This document shows positions 8,407 through 16,800 of a stretch of DNA of 64,000 nt, in pieces. The notes under the pieces were generated by a model. It searched no databases and was not told the origin of the DNA. It saw nothing but the letters and a program-made list of their open reading frames with translations. Both the position numbers and the translations under genes were made by a program. Every line of letters begins with the position of its first letter. Positions within the stretch are counted from its first letter, which is position 1. The DNA is from Candidatus Caldatribacterium sp. (lineage in GTDB: Bacteria > Atribacterota > Atribacteria > Atribacterales > Caldatribacteriaceae): positions 1-64,000 of the forward strand of contig JANXBI010000059.1 in assembly GCA_025060675.1 (NCBI GenBank), in the 5' to 3' direction.

Positions 8407-10323
8407 TTACGATCCAACCTCAAAACCCTCAAGTTTCCAAGCATTCCTATAACTCCCAAGAACCCTAAGGAAGGTGCTCTTCGTCTTCAATTCTGCAACG
8501 AGCTCCCGGTACTTTTCTTCAACAAGATTTCCCTCCCAGTCCACGTAAAAAAGATATTCCCATGGCCTTCCTACAAACGGCCGAGATTCGAGCTTAAGAA
8601 GATTCACTCCCCGGCGCGCAAAAACCCCCAAAGCTTCGTAAAGCGCTCCAGGGTAATTTCGAAGAGCAAAAACGCAAGAAACTTTGTCATGCTCAGGAAG
8701 AGGTTCAAAACATCTGGAGATTATGATAAAGCGAGTAAAATTCCGAGGGTTGTCCTCAACGTCTTCTTCTGCCCTCTCAAGGCCATACTTAGCGATTGCT
8801 TCTTCGCTTGAGATACAGCCACCCCCCTGCCCAAACTCTGCAGCCCTTCGAGCCGCTTCTTCGGTGTTCCCAACGTTCATAATTCGAACATCTCTTAAAC
8901 GCTCAAGGAATCTCCCACATTGAGCAAAACCTTGAGGATGGGCAAAGAGCACTTGAAGCTCTTCTCGTCTCGTTCCCGGATAAAGACCAAGATGGAGAGA
9001 AACGCGGATGAACCTCTCTCCAACAATAAACATTTCGGAAAATTCGAGGAGGAGGTCAAAATTATGGTGTATGCTTCCAGTGATGGTGTTTTCAATAGGA
9101 AGCACACCATGCGTAGCTTCACCGCGAGATACCCGCTCAAAAATTTCTCGAAAATTCTGGCATGGGAGAAGCTCCGCATGTTCCCCGAAAGAACGTCGAG
9201 CGACCTGAGAACTAAAAGAACCTTGCTCTCCAAGAAAGGCAACTCTGAAACGCACTGAGTTTGAAGGAATCGAACACGACGATCCATGCAATTCATCAAC
9301 GAAGATGTCCCTTTTCTTCAGTTCCCTACCCACAAGAATACTTATCACCTCAAGATCCCGCATAAGCTTTCGAAACTGCTCAATACGAAGACTCTGCGGT
9401 CCATCAGAAAGCGCTCGTTCCGGGTCTGGGTGTACTTCAACCATGATACCATCCGCTCCACAGGCCAAAGCAGCCCTCGCCATAGGAATAACCTTTTCCC
9501 GAAGACCAGTCCCGTGACTTGGATCAACGATGATAGGGAGATGAGAAAGCTCCTTGATGAGGGGTATTGCAGTAAGGTCAAGGGTATTCCTCGTGAGACG
9601 CTCAATTGTTCGGATACCACGTTCACAGAGAACAACTTGGAAATTCCCAAGACTCAAGATATACTCAGCCGCAAGAAGAAAATCCTCAACGGTAGCTGAC
9701 ATACCTCGTTTCAGGAGGACAGGTTTTCGTAACATTCCTACCTTCTTTAGAAGTTCAAAATTCTGCATGTTCCGAGCCCCAACCTGGATCATATCAGCGT
9801 AAGCGGCAACAAGTTCTGCATTTTCAGGACTCGTCGCTTCGGTGACCACAGGAAGACCAAAATACTCACGGGCTTCAGCAAGAATTTCAAGCCCCTCGAT
9901 CCCCAAACCTTGAAAACTATAGGGAGAGGTGCGAGGCTTAAAAGCCCCTCCCCGCAAAATGTGTCCTCCAGACTTTTGAATAGCTTCCGCCGTTCGAAAA
10001 AGTTGCTCTCTTGATTCCACAGCACACGGTCCAGCAATCACTACAACCGTTTCCCCACCAATTTCCACATTGCCCACCCGTACAACAGTTCCTTGAGGAC
10101 GAAAATTCCGATGCGCAAGCTGAAAAGACGTTTCAAGGTCAACAACTCTTTCCACAAGAGACAAGGGGAAAACTTCAGGAACAGGAAAAGAGCGCTCACT
10201 TACTACTGCCGTTTTTCCTTCATCGAAATCAACAAAATGAACAAAGTAACCCCTACTTTTAAGTTCCTCCGCAAGTTCCCTCTTCTCCAAATCCGTCAAG
10301 GATCGTGCACAGAGAACAATCAT
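8407..10323 (-). CDS. aroF-pheA: Bifunctional DAHP synthase / prephenate dehydratase fusion
   Basis: A 638-residue fusion. Residues 1-70 are a ferredoxin-like domain typical of Thermotoga-type DAHP synthases. Residues about 80-335 are the type I-beta (AroF/AroG-like) TIM barrel with GPCAVES (Cys100), GGAFKPRTSPYSF (Lys129), DPSHGTG (His270) and EVHPDP (Glu296). Residues about 358-535 are prephenate dehydratase (FLGEQGSFS, LPIENT, NFTRF at 528-532). Residues about 545-625 are an ACT domain with GALYEAL and ESRP phenylalanine-binding motifs. The enzyme would catalyse the first shikimate step and the phenylalanine-specific dehydratase step. No chorismate mutase domain is visible. The stop overlaps nothing, and the start overlaps the upstream flavoprotein by four bases. 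Confidence 0.92.
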   Translation of the reverse strand: MIVLCARSLTDLEKRELAEELKSRGYFVHFVDFDEGKTAVVSERSFPVPEVFPLSLVERVVDLETSFQLAHRNFRPQGTVVRVGNVEIGGETVVVIAGPCAVESREQLFRTAEAIQKSGGHILRGGAFKPRTSPYSFQGLGIEGLEILAEAREYFGLPVVTEATSPENAELVAAYADMIQVGARNMQNFELLKKVGMLRKPVLLKRGMSATVEDFLLAAEYILSLGNFQVVLCERGIRTIERLTRNTLDLTAIPLIKELSHLPIIVDPSHGTGLREKVIPMARAALACGADGIMVEVHPDPERALSDGPQSLRIEQFRKLMRDLEVISILVGRELKKRDIFVDELHGSSCSIPSNSVRFRVAFLGEQGSFSSQVARRSFGEHAELLPCQNFREIFERVSRGEATHGVLPIENTITGSIHHNFDLLLEFSEMFIVGERFIRVSLHLGLYPGTRREELQVLFAHPQGFAQCGRFLERLRDVRIMNVGNTEEAARRAAEFGQGGGCISSEEAIAKYGLERAEEDVEDNPRNFTRFIIISRCFEPLPEHDKVSCVFALRNYPGALYEALGVFARRGVNLLKLESRPFVGRPWEYLFYVDWEGNLVEEKYRELVAELKTKSTFLRVLGSYRNAWKLEGFEVGS

Positions 10324-10886
10324 TTCCCTTCACTCCAGAAAAAGCACCGTCCACTCGCTTTCGTTTCTTCCCGGCAAGCGAAACATTCTTCTACGGACCC
10401 AGGAAGATCAAATCCCCGGAAGAAAAGCCCTCCTTTGTATACACATCCAAAAGCATCAAAGAAGTACTTAATGGTAAGCACTACACCTTCAAAAAGTTGT
10501 TCTCCCTTCGTTGCTCCTACAGCAAGCAAGAAACCCATCTTCTCTGGCATTTTTTCTCCCAAGACATACCGTCTTGCCCAAAGGGGTTGCACTCGGTCGA
10601 CGAGAGCTTTAAACGAAGCAGGAAGCCCATAAAAAAACACCGGAGTACTCACAACCACTCGATCCGCTGCAAGAAGCCTTGTGATCACCTCAACCATGTC
10701 GTCTCTAATAACGCAAAGACCAGTGCTTTCACAGTATCGACAACCACGACAAAAATGGATGCGGAGTTGAGAGGGAATGAGAATGTCGACTTCTTCTCCC
10801 TCTGCAACTTCCGAGAGAAACCATCGTAACAGTCGATCGCTATTTCCTCCCCTTCGCGGACTCCCTTGGATACCAAGAATCTTCAA
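10320..10886 (-). CDS. Flavodoxin-like NAD(P)H-dependent FMN reductase / iron-sulfur flavoprotein family
   Basis: A roughly 188-residue flavodoxin fold of the NADPH-dependent FMN reductase group. The FMN-binding GSPRRGGNS loop is near the N-terminus, followed by CRGCRYCESTGLC, a Cys-rich insert seen in iron-sulfur flavoproteins (ISF), and STPVFFYGLPASFKALVDR. I prefer TTG at 10886: GAGAGGG lies eight bases upstream and the family usually starts directly at this strand. GTG at 10895 abuts the same AGAGG without spacing. A Cys-rich C-terminus (ECFACREETKASGRC) is also visible. It overlaps the following aromatic-synthesis fusion by four bases, but the pathway link is unclear. Confidence 0.82.
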   Translation of the reverse strand: MKILGIQGSPRRGGNSDRLLRWFLSEVAEGEEVDILIPSQLRIHFCRGCRYCESTGLCVIRDDMVEVITRLLAADRVVVSTPVFFYGLPASFKALVDRVQPLWARRYVLGEKMPEKMGFLLAVGATKGEQLFEGVVLTIKYFFDAFGCVYKGGLFFRGFDLPGSVEECFACREETKASGRCFFWSEGK

Positions 10887-11070
10887 AGATTTCACCCTCT
10901 CATAATTTTAACCGATTCTTCTAAACAAGGGCTTTTAATCCAGGATTTTCTAAAAATCTCTCAGCCAAAGGAATGTCAGGAAACAAACTGGAGACGCAAG
11001 AAGACCTTGTGGCGCGGCCCACAAAATGACTCTCTACAGGGCTTTGCAAAAAGCAAAGAATTAGGAAATC

Positions 11071-12057
11071 TCAACGACTTTGTCGGCCACTTGCATAGAC
11101 GCTGAGCATAGCAAAAAGGATAATGCCAAAACCAAGCCACTTCCCTGCGTCCCCAAAACCGAGAGCAGTCAGAAGATTCGTCAAAGCTTGGAGAAAAATC
11201 GAGCCAAGGATAACCCCCAGGTAATTTCCTCCACCACCAGAAAGAGGCACGCCACCCACAACGACAGCAGCAATACTTGGCATGACATAGTTCGACCCCA
11301 TGTCTTTGAAAGCAATACCCATGTTCCCAAGAAGGAGCAAGCCGATGAGACTCGCTAGAACGCCACTCACCACAAAGGTAAGACAACGAACCTTTTTTAC
11401 GTTAATACCGCAAAGATACGCAGTCCGCTCGTTAGCTCCTACGCCAAAAAGAATCCGCCCCCACTTCGTCTTCTGAAAGACCAAAGTCGCAACAAACGCC
11501 ACAGGAATGAGGACGAAGAGAACATTGGGAAAGATTCCTGTCAGACGGGCGGAAAGGATAACAAGTATCGGCGACGGTCTTCCTGTAATAGCCTTTCCCG
11601 CCACATAGGCATTCACAATTCCTTGAAGGATATCAGCCATGGCCAATGTAACAACAAGCGGTGGAAGACGAAGATATGAAGTCAATACGCCATTCGCTAA
11701 TCCCACTAAGGTTCCGAGCACCAAAGCAATAAGAATAGCAAGCCACAAATACTCGTTACGCCCATCCATAATACTCGCGGTAAGCACCGCCGTTAAGGTC
11801 GCCATGTACCCGACAGAAAGGTCGAGTCCACTCCCTCCGGCCACAATAACGATCATCTGGCAAAGACCGAAGAGAGCGATGAAAGCAGCAAGCTTAAGAG
11901 TGAGGAGAAGCTGTTCTACACTCAAAAATCCAGGTACTATAACACCTCCACCAATATACAGGAAAACAATAAGTGCAAGGATTACCAAACTCTTTCGGTA
12001 TTTCACTGGAAAGACGTATCCACGCCCAAAAATTATCCTTTTAAGCAACGTCTCCAT
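11071..12057 (-). CDS. Sugar ABC transporter permease (RbsC/AraH family), system A
   Basis: A 328-residue inner-membrane permease of the ribose/galactose class (COG1172) with eight to ten hydrophobic helices. The conserved GLANGVLTSYLRLPPLVVTL and AAVVVGGVPLSGGGGNYLG loops are present; the second is the family signature near the last helices. It is the last gene of a four-gene operon and follows a second permease by eight bases, so the transporter is probably a heterodimer of two permeases with one double ATPase, as in YtfT/YjfF. The downstream gap 10887-11070 has no strong terminator; only a 6-bp hairpin (11043-11059) is seen. Confidence 0.93.
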   Translation of the reverse strand: METLLKRIIFGRGYVFPVKYRKSLVILALIVFLYIGGGVIVPGFLSVEQLLLTLKLAAFIALFGLCQMIVIVAGGSGLDLSVGYMATLTAVLTASIMDGRNEYLWLAILIALVLGTLVGLANGVLTSYLRLPPLVVTLAMADILQGIVNAYVAGKAITGRPSPILVILSARLTGIFPNVLFVLIPVAFVATLVFQKTKWGRILFGVGANERTAYLCGINVKKVRCLTFVVSGVLASLIGLLLLGNMGIAFKDMGSNYVMPSIAAVVVGGVPLSGGGGNYLGVILGSIFLQALTNLLTALGFGDAGKWLGFGIILFAMLSVYASGRQSR

Positions 12058-12065
12058 ACTCTCAC

Positions 12066-13091
12066 CTAGCGAAGCTCTCGTTTTAAGGTTGCATACGCTG
12101 GACCGGCAATCGCAGCAATGACAATGATACCCGAGACCAACGTCTGATAAGCATTCGGAATATTTGCGAAGAAAATAATTCTACCCACAAAATTCAAAAT
12201 GAGTGCTCCAACAATGGCCATGTATACACTCCCTCGACCACCGGTGAGGGCAATACCACCAACCACCACAGCAGCAATAGACCGAAGCGTTAAGGGACCA
12301 CCCATGCGAGCATCCCCAGTTTGATTCTGTCCAACAAAGAAAAGGGCAGCCAAGAATATGAACATTGCGTTTATAAGGCAGGCAAGCATCTGGATTCTTC
12401 CGGTGTTGATACCACTCACATAAGCACTCTCAATATTACTTCCCACAGCATAGATATATCGACCTATTCGAGTCCTACTCACAATGTACCAGAGAAGACA
12501 TGCTCCAACAATGAGAAGAAGAGCCGGAGGAACATATGTACCCAGGATCCTCAGAGCTTCCGGAATTCCTTCAACAACACGCATGTTGTAAAACACTCTA
12601 AACCAAGCTACACTCTCTCCTCCAGGCGTAGGCCGTAAAAAAAGCGCAATGCCAAGCCAAGCATAAGATGTGGCAAACGTCACAATCACTGGGGGTATGC
12701 GCAAATACCCAATCCCCAAGCCGTTAACCACACCTGTTCCCAAAGCTGCGAGAAACGTCAAAAAAAGGGCATAAATTCCGGTAATAGGATCGTTTTGTCG
12801 CATCACAGCAGTGAGAATACAGGTAAAAAGCGATAGTGCTGCTCCGGCAGATAGGTCAATACCCCCCGAAATAATAACAACTGCTTGACCCATAGCAAGG
12901 AGAACAAGGGGAGCAAAGGAATTTATGGTTCGTACAATTGACTTGGCCTCGAAAAAATTCTTTTGGAGAAAAGCGGTTATTCCCACAAGGGATAAGAGTA
13001 TTACAAGGCCTGAGGTTTCAGGATGCAGAAAGAGACTCTTGACAACAACTGCTAAAGAAGTGGAACGTTTTTGTACTGCTTCCATAAACAT
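12066..13091 (-). CDS. Sugar ABC transporter permease (RbsC family), system A
   Basis: A 341-residue permease of the same family as its downstream neighbour but clearly diverged. Family motifs are ISGGIDLSAGAALSL near residue 75, GLGIGYLRIPPVIVTFATSY near 125 and AAVVVGGIALTGGRGSVYM near the C-terminus. About ten hydrophobic helices are expected, with a short charged cytoplasmic N-terminus. It lies nine bases after the ATPase gene. Two different permease subunits in one operon suggest an asymmetric channel. The substrate cannot be assigned from the permease sequences. Confidence 0.93.
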   Translation of the reverse strand: MFMEAVQKRSTSLAVVVKSLFLHPETSGLVILLSLVGITAFLQKNFFEAKSIVRTINSFAPLVLLAMGQAVVIISGGIDLSAGAALSLFTCILTAVMRQNDPITGIYALFLTFLAALGTGVVNGLGIGYLRIPPVIVTFATSYAWLGIALFLRPTPGGESVAWFRVFYNMRVVEGIPEALRILGTYVPPALLLIVGACLLWYIVSRTRIGRYIYAVGSNIESAYVSGINTGRIQMLACLINAMFIFLAALFFVGQNQTGDARMGGPLTLRSIAAVVVGGIALTGGRGSVYMAIVGALILNFVGRIIFFANIPNAYQTLVSGIIVIAAIAGPAYATLKRELR

Positions 13092-13099
13092 CTCCCTCT

Positions 13100-14605
13100 T
13101 CAGTGCATCCGGACAGAAGCAGCAGTAATAGCTTCTTCAGTAACATCCGACCCCGAAAGCGTGGCTACAATGCGACCCTCATACATGATAAGAACTCGAT
13201 CTGCGTAGTGGGCCAATTCTTCGTTGTCACTGGCATAAAGGAGAACACCAATACCCCGCTCTCGCGCTAAATGTCTAATATATCCATAGAGATCTCTCTT
13301 AGCGCCAATGTCAACTCCTTTCGCGGGATCTGCAAGAAGGAAAACCTGAACATCAAAAGAGAGCCACTTTCCAACAACCACTTTCTGTTGATTGCCCCCC
13401 GAGAGAGCAGTAATCGGAGCGTCAAGATCAGGAAGCTTTATGGAGAGGAGCCGTACAACGTCCATACATTCCCCCCGGTACCTCTTCTCAGGAACAAACA
13501 CAGGATGCTGGGGTAAACCAAGTCTCGGAAAAACTAAATTACTATACACAGAGTGTTCGAGGAATAATCCCTCTTGCTGCCGGTCCCCAGGGACGAGAAG
13601 AATACCGCTTCGGATAGCGTCTTGAGGACAACGCACAAGTACTTTTCGACCGCCTACCTCCACTTCGCACTGGGCTTTTGGGTGACTCCCAGCTAAGGCA
13701 TAAAGGAGGTCATTTTGACCTTGTCCCGCAAGACCGCCAATCCCCAAGATTTCCCCCCGTCGCAATTCAAAAGAAAGACCGTCTTGTAGCGACTTCGTTC
13801 TGCTTCGTACACGTACTCGGAGAAAAACCGCAGAGGAAGCATCTCCCTTAAATCGCTCTCTCTCCCAAGAGAACTTCTCCTGCATCTCGCCAGTAATGTA
13901 ACTTACGATTCTCTCCGGATCCTTAGATTCCTTTTCGAAATCAATGTAAGCCGCTGTCATACCGTTTCGAAAAATCGTCACATCATCACAAATTTCCATA
14001 ACCTCCCAAAGACGATGAGAAGTGAAGACGATAGCTACACCATTTTGGGCAAGCTCCCGCATATAGGTAAAAAGACTTCGCACCTGCATCTGTTCAAGAG
14101 CTGCTGTGGGCTCATCAAGAATCAAAAGTTTCGGATTTTCTGCAATGGCTTTTGCAATCTCAACAATTTGTTTTTCACCAGGACTAAGTTCATTCACTCT
14201 CCGATTAATATCAAGGTCGGGTAAAAGACGTTCCAAAATACGTCGCGACACTTCTTTTGCCTTTCGATCGTCGAGAAAAATACCACGGCTTTTCTCAATT
14301 CCCAAAACGACGTTCTGCCATACGGTAAGGTCAGGTACAAGACTAAGATTCTGAAAAACGAGGGCAATGCCGTCTCTCCGCGCTTCCCTTGGATTTCGGT
14401 AACTTACCTGTTTTCCCCTGTACCATATCTCACCTCCATCAGGCCGATACACACCGGCAATAATCTTAGACATCGTACTCTTTCCTGAACCGTTAGCGCC
14501 AAGAAGCCCTGTGATTCTTCCCTCACAACATCTTAAATTTCCATCAGAAAGGGCTACAACCCCACCAAAACACTTTCGAACTCCCTTTGCCTCAAGCACT
14601 ATCAA
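13100..14605 (-). CDS. Sugar ABC transporter double ATP-binding protein (RbsA/MglA family), system A
   Basis: About 501 residues with two fused nucleotide-binding domains. The first has GLLGANGSGKST (Walker A) and LILDEPTAALEQ (Walker B). The second has the degenerate Walker A normal for this family (GIGGLAGQGQND) and the signature ALSGGNQQKVVVGKWLS. I chose TTG at 14605 because AAAGGAG lies eight bases upstream and the domain begins there; the frame open to 14686 would instead run through a 16-bp hairpin. It energises the two permeases downstream. Confidence 0.93.
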   Translation of the reverse strand: MIVLEAKGVRKCFGGVVALSDGNLRCCEGRITGLLGANGSGKSTMSKIIAGVYRPDGGEIWYRGKQVSYRNPREARRDGIALVFQNLSLVPDLTVWQNVVLGIEKSRGIFLDDRKAKEVSRRILERLLPDLDINRRVNELSPGEKQIVEIAKAIAENPKLLILDEPTAALEQMQVRSLFTYMRELAQNGVAIVFTSHRLWEVMEICDDVTIFRNGMTAAYIDFEKESKDPERIVSYITGEMQEKFSWERERFKGDASSAVFLRVRVRSRTKSLQDGLSFELRRGEILGIGGLAGQGQNDLLYALAGSHPKAQCEVEVGGRKVLVRCPQDAIRSGILLVPGDRQQEGLFLEHSVYSNLVFPRLGLPQHPVFVPEKRYRGECMDVVRLLSIKLPDLDAPITALSGGNQQKVVVGKWLSFDVQVFLLADPAKGVDIGAKRDLYGYIRHLARERGIGVLLYASDNEELAHYADRVLIMYEGRIVATLSGSDVTEEAITAASVRMH

Positions 14606-14621
14606 AGCAGATCGCTCCTTT

Positions 14622-14660
14622 CCCCAAGCACTGGAAAAGAGTTCTTTCCAGTGCTTGGGG
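14622..14660 (-). other. Intercistronic RNA hairpin between binding protein and ATPase
   Basis: A perfect 16-bp inverted repeat (14622-14637 and 14645-14660) with a seven-base loop lies between the binding-protein stop (14679) and the ATPase ribosome-binding site. There is no T-run, so it is not a classical terminator. As in the maltose operon, such a hairpin would protect the 3' end of the binding-protein message and raise its level over the downstream genes. It also lies immediately upstream of the AAAGGAG used by the ATPase. Confidence 0.8.
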
Positions 14661-14678
14661 GACAACATCTTCCAGGAA

Positions 14679-15737
14679 TCACTCAAAAAGCTCTGCTACT
14701 GCTTCCTCAGACATGATCTCTGTGAGAAGATAATCATCAGGTTTGTCCTTAAGGAGTTCCCATGCTTCGTCAAAGTTCTCATCGGTGATAAACATGCCTA
14801 CCTTATAGTAGAAAGTGTTATTCTGAAGAATCCCTGGTTTAAAGCGCTTACCATTGTAGAGCTGTAAGGCAATGCGAAATGCAGTTCCTCCAATACCTGG
14901 GGGGTTAGGCTGCGTACAGGCCTTGAAATCAGCACCAGCCTCACGAAGCTTTTTCCACTCTTTAAAGAAAGCCGTTCCTGGATCTCCAAACATAACCTTC
15001 GGGAGTTTCCCAGCATCAAGAAAGGCTGAGAGAACACCGTAAGCCATCCCATCCTGAGTAATAACTCCATCAATTTGTTGACCGGAGGCAATAATCTGCG
15101 CAGCGACCTCCTTAGCTTTTGTTTGATCCCAGTACCCACTTGTGTCCGCAATAAGTTTAATGTCCGGATAGCGCTGTAAAACCTCGTAGACGGCTCTTCG
15201 ACGCTCATTATCTGCGGGGTGCCCTTCAAGGCCGTAAATTTGAATGACATTGCCCTTTTGGAGCGTAGAGCAAATCCACTCAACATTTTTCTTCATCCAC
15301 GTGTAATGGTCAAGGGTCACGTTAATAACGTTGGGAGCAGTTACAGTGGCGTCAAAGGCTACAACGAGAATGCCTGCTTCTTGCGCCTCCTCAATAACAG
15401 CATTCAAAGCAGTAGGAGAGTTTGGATTCACCAAAATAATATCAACACCTTGAGCGATAAAATCGCGCAGAATGTTTGCTTGCTCCGTAGCATCGCCATT
15501 AACTACGTTGTTAACAATCTTAAAGTCAGCGATTTTCCCCGCTGCCTTGTATTCGTTACCAACCTCCTCAAGGCCATTAATCATGATAGTCCGCCACGAA
15601 GTTCCAGAAGATCCGGTAGAAATGCCTACAACCGGAAGCTTCTTTTGGGCCCAAGCAGGATGCATCGCGAAAGCGAGAATGGCACAGAAGAAACTGAAAA
15701 GAGCTATAATCCTAAGAAAACCCCATCTTCCATTCAC
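14679..15737 (-). CDS. Periplasmic sugar-binding protein (RbsB-like), system A
   Basis: A 352-residue Peripla_BP_4-type binding protein. The signal peptide (IIALFSFFCAILAFAMHPAWA) ends near residue 31, then the mature strand KKLPVVGISTGSSGTSW begins. The hinge and ligand regions FDATVTAPNVINVTLDH and DGVITQDGMAYGV are typical of sugar-binding proteins. GTG at 15737 is used; its AAAGGAGG lies 12 bases upstream, a long spacing. It is first in the operon behind a strong promoter and a leader of about 115 bases. The ligand is unknown: it differs strongly from the ribose-type binding protein of system B. Confidence 0.92.
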   Translation of the reverse strand: MNGRWGFLRIIALFSFFCAILAFAMHPAWAQKKLPVVGISTGSSGTSWRTIMINGLEEVGNEYKAAGKIADFKIVNNVVNGDATEQANILRDFIAQGVDIILVNPNSPTALNAVIEEAQEAGILVVAFDATVTAPNVINVTLDHYTWMKKNVEWICSTLQKGNVIQIYGLEGHPADNERRRAVYEVLQRYPDIKLIADTSGYWDQTKAKEVAAQIIASGQQIDGVITQDGMAYGVLSAFLDAGKLPKVMFGDPGTAFFKEWKKLREAGADFKACTQPNPPGIGGTAFRIALQLYNGKRFKPGILQNNTFYYKVGMFITDENFDEAWELLKDKPDDYLLTEIMSEEAVAELFE

Positions 15738-15859
15738 GGTTGCTCATGACCTCCTTTTACCGTTTTAGGACTCAAGAATAGCTCGAAGCACTTTCTACTT
15801 TCTCTTCTTTTTTCCTTCCTCCCACCTCCCTGGAATAGCCCCTCGAAAATCTGCCTTAC

Positions 15860-15888
15860 ATTATAACAACATTTTAATATGAATTCAA
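15860..15888 (-). promoter_or_regulatory. Promoter of sugar ABC operon A
   Basis: On the minus strand TTGAAT (15883-15888), 17 bases and a perfect TATAAT (15860-15865) form a strong promoter. The transcript would carry a purine-rich leader of about 115 bases before the binding-protein start at 15737. No obvious operator palindrome is visible in the leader. Confidence 0.75.
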
Positions 15889-15905
15889 GGATACCCCTAA
15901 AACGG

Positions 15906-15937
15906 AAAAAAAATACCCTGAGCCCGAAGGCTCAGGG
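15906..15937 (-). terminator. Rho-independent terminator after the small membrane protein gene
   Basis: A 9-bp perfect GC-rich stem (15916-15924 and 15929-15937) with a tetraloop is followed on the minus strand by eight T residues (15906-15913). It ends the small gene at 15954-16121 just before the promoter of sugar operon A. Confidence 0.92.
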
Positions 15938-15953
15938 CATTCTCAAGCGCTCC

Positions 15954-16121
15954 TCACTCTTTCTTTTTCACAGTCGATGCCCAGATGCCCACAACACCTA
16001 ATACAATCTTAAGGATAGCGTGCCACAGAGGCTCCACTCCAAGGTTTAACCCCGGGATGAGTCCAAGAATACCCATGATGAGGAAAAGCCAGCTGTAAAT
16101 GAGAAGCAAGATCCTAATCAC
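15954..16121 (-). CDS. Small two-helix membrane protein, 55 aa
   Basis: A short gene of 55 codons starting at GTG 16121, preceded by a strong AAGGAGGGAG about six bases upstream and followed ten bases after the stop by the terminator stem. The protein has two hydrophobic helices (IRILLLIYSWLFLIMGILGL, then AILKIVLGVVGIWAS) separated by a short loop with PGLNLGVEPLW, and ends in a basic-acidic tail KKKE. Ribosome-binding site, terminator and composition together support translation. I do not recognise it; it resembles generic small inner-membrane proteins. It lies 45 bases downstream of the ferritin-like gene and may be co-transcribed with it. Confidence 0.72.
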   Translation of the reverse strand: MIRILLLIYSWLFLIMGILGLIPGLNLGVEPLWHAILKIVLGVVGIWASTVKKKE

Positions 16122-16166
16122 GGGGACTCCCTCCTTTCGATATTTTCCTCATTATACCAAACCTCT

Positions 16167-16691
16167 TTAACCACCTTCAAATATCGGTTTTTCCTCGCCA
16201 AAGTGCCACTCCTCTGGACTTCTAAGATACTCGTAGGTATTGAAGAGGAGATTGTAATGACGATACTCCTCAGAAGCCAAGAAATCAAGGAAATCTTGTG
16301 CGTCTTCTTCCTGAACTTCTCTCTTCTTCTCGGCATAGAATTTGTGCGCCTTAGATTCAAGATCCATAGCAGCTTTCAGGATGTCGAGTTCTTCACTCGT
16401 TGGAGGGATGAGCTCTTCAGCATGTTTTTGTGCTTCTGTGAAGACATTCTCAAAATACTCTCGCGTTGACTTGCGAATTCCTCCCCAGCTTTCGAAAACA
16501 AATCGTTCACCCTTTCGGATACGCTCGTATCCTTCTTGTATTCGTTCGATGTGGATGAGTTCCTCATCAGCCAAACGCTTCAGTACTTCCTTACTCAACG
16601 CATTGGTCACTCTCAAAACACCGTCAAGGTAGAAGTTCCGCCCATCTTCTTCCAGTTTCAGAGCGAATTCGAAAATGGCCTCAAGTGTCAA
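16167..16691 (-). CDS. Ferritin-like / rubrerythrin-type diiron protein
   Basis: A 174-residue all-helical protein of the rubrerythrin/COG1633 ferritin-like group. The diiron ligands are visible in LEEDGRNFYLD (Glu near 14), ADEELIHIERI (ExxH near 42-45), LESKAHKFYAE and ASEEYRHYNLL (ExxH near 139-142). It has no C-terminal rubredoxin domain. Family members reduce peroxide or protect iron in anaerobes. The start is TTG at 16691 with AAAGGGAGGG upstream. It is divergent from the redox-sigma cluster, which fits an oxidative-stress role. Confidence 0.87.
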   Translation of the reverse strand: MTLEAIFEFALKLEEDGRNFYLDGVLRVTNALSKEVLKRLADEELIHIERIQEGYERIRKGERFVFESWGGIRKSTREYFENVFTEAQKHAEELIPPTSEELDILKAAMDLESKAHKFYAEKKREVQEEDAQDFLDFLASEEYRHYNLLFNTYEYLRSPEEWHFGEEKPIFEGG

Positions 16692-16743
16692 CCGAATCCC
16701 TCCCTTTCTTGCCTGACTTTTCTTTTCTCAACCACACTCTCCC

Positions 16744-16772
16744 TTGTTTTATTCGCAGCCGACTGATAGAAT
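16744..16772 (+). promoter_or_regulatory. Promoter of the zinc ribbon-sigma-anti-sigma-cysE operon
   Basis: TTGTTT (16744-16749), a 17-base spacer and TAGAAT (16767-16772) form a plausible housekeeping promoter 28 bases before the GAGGAGGAAGG ribosome-binding site of the first gene. I found no copy of the GGAAT-18/19-GTT pattern that SigR-type sigma factors use, so autoregulation by the encoded sigma is not evident here. Confidence 0.55.
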
Positions 16773-16800
16773 AATTCCTAAAAAAGAAGAGGAGGAAGGA

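Noticed and set aside
11043..11059. Small hairpin after sugar operon A as terminator
   Set aside because: Only a 6-bp AT-containing stem with a T loop, without a following T-run.
14606..14686. Longer N-terminus of the system A ATPase from 14686
   Set aside because: It would encode the hairpin region, overlap the binding-protein gene and lacks homology; TTG 14605 has a proper ribosome-binding site.
15700..15745. Short overlapping frame (ATG directly after AAAGGAGG) before the binding-protein start
   Set aside because: The ATG is only two bases from GGAGG and its frame stops after 12 codons; no sign of a regulatory leader peptide such as runs of one amino acid.
16744..16800. Upstream extension of the zinc-ribbon gene to 16744
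   Set aside because: It starts on the -35 element of the promoter, and ATG 16801 has a much better ribosome-binding site.
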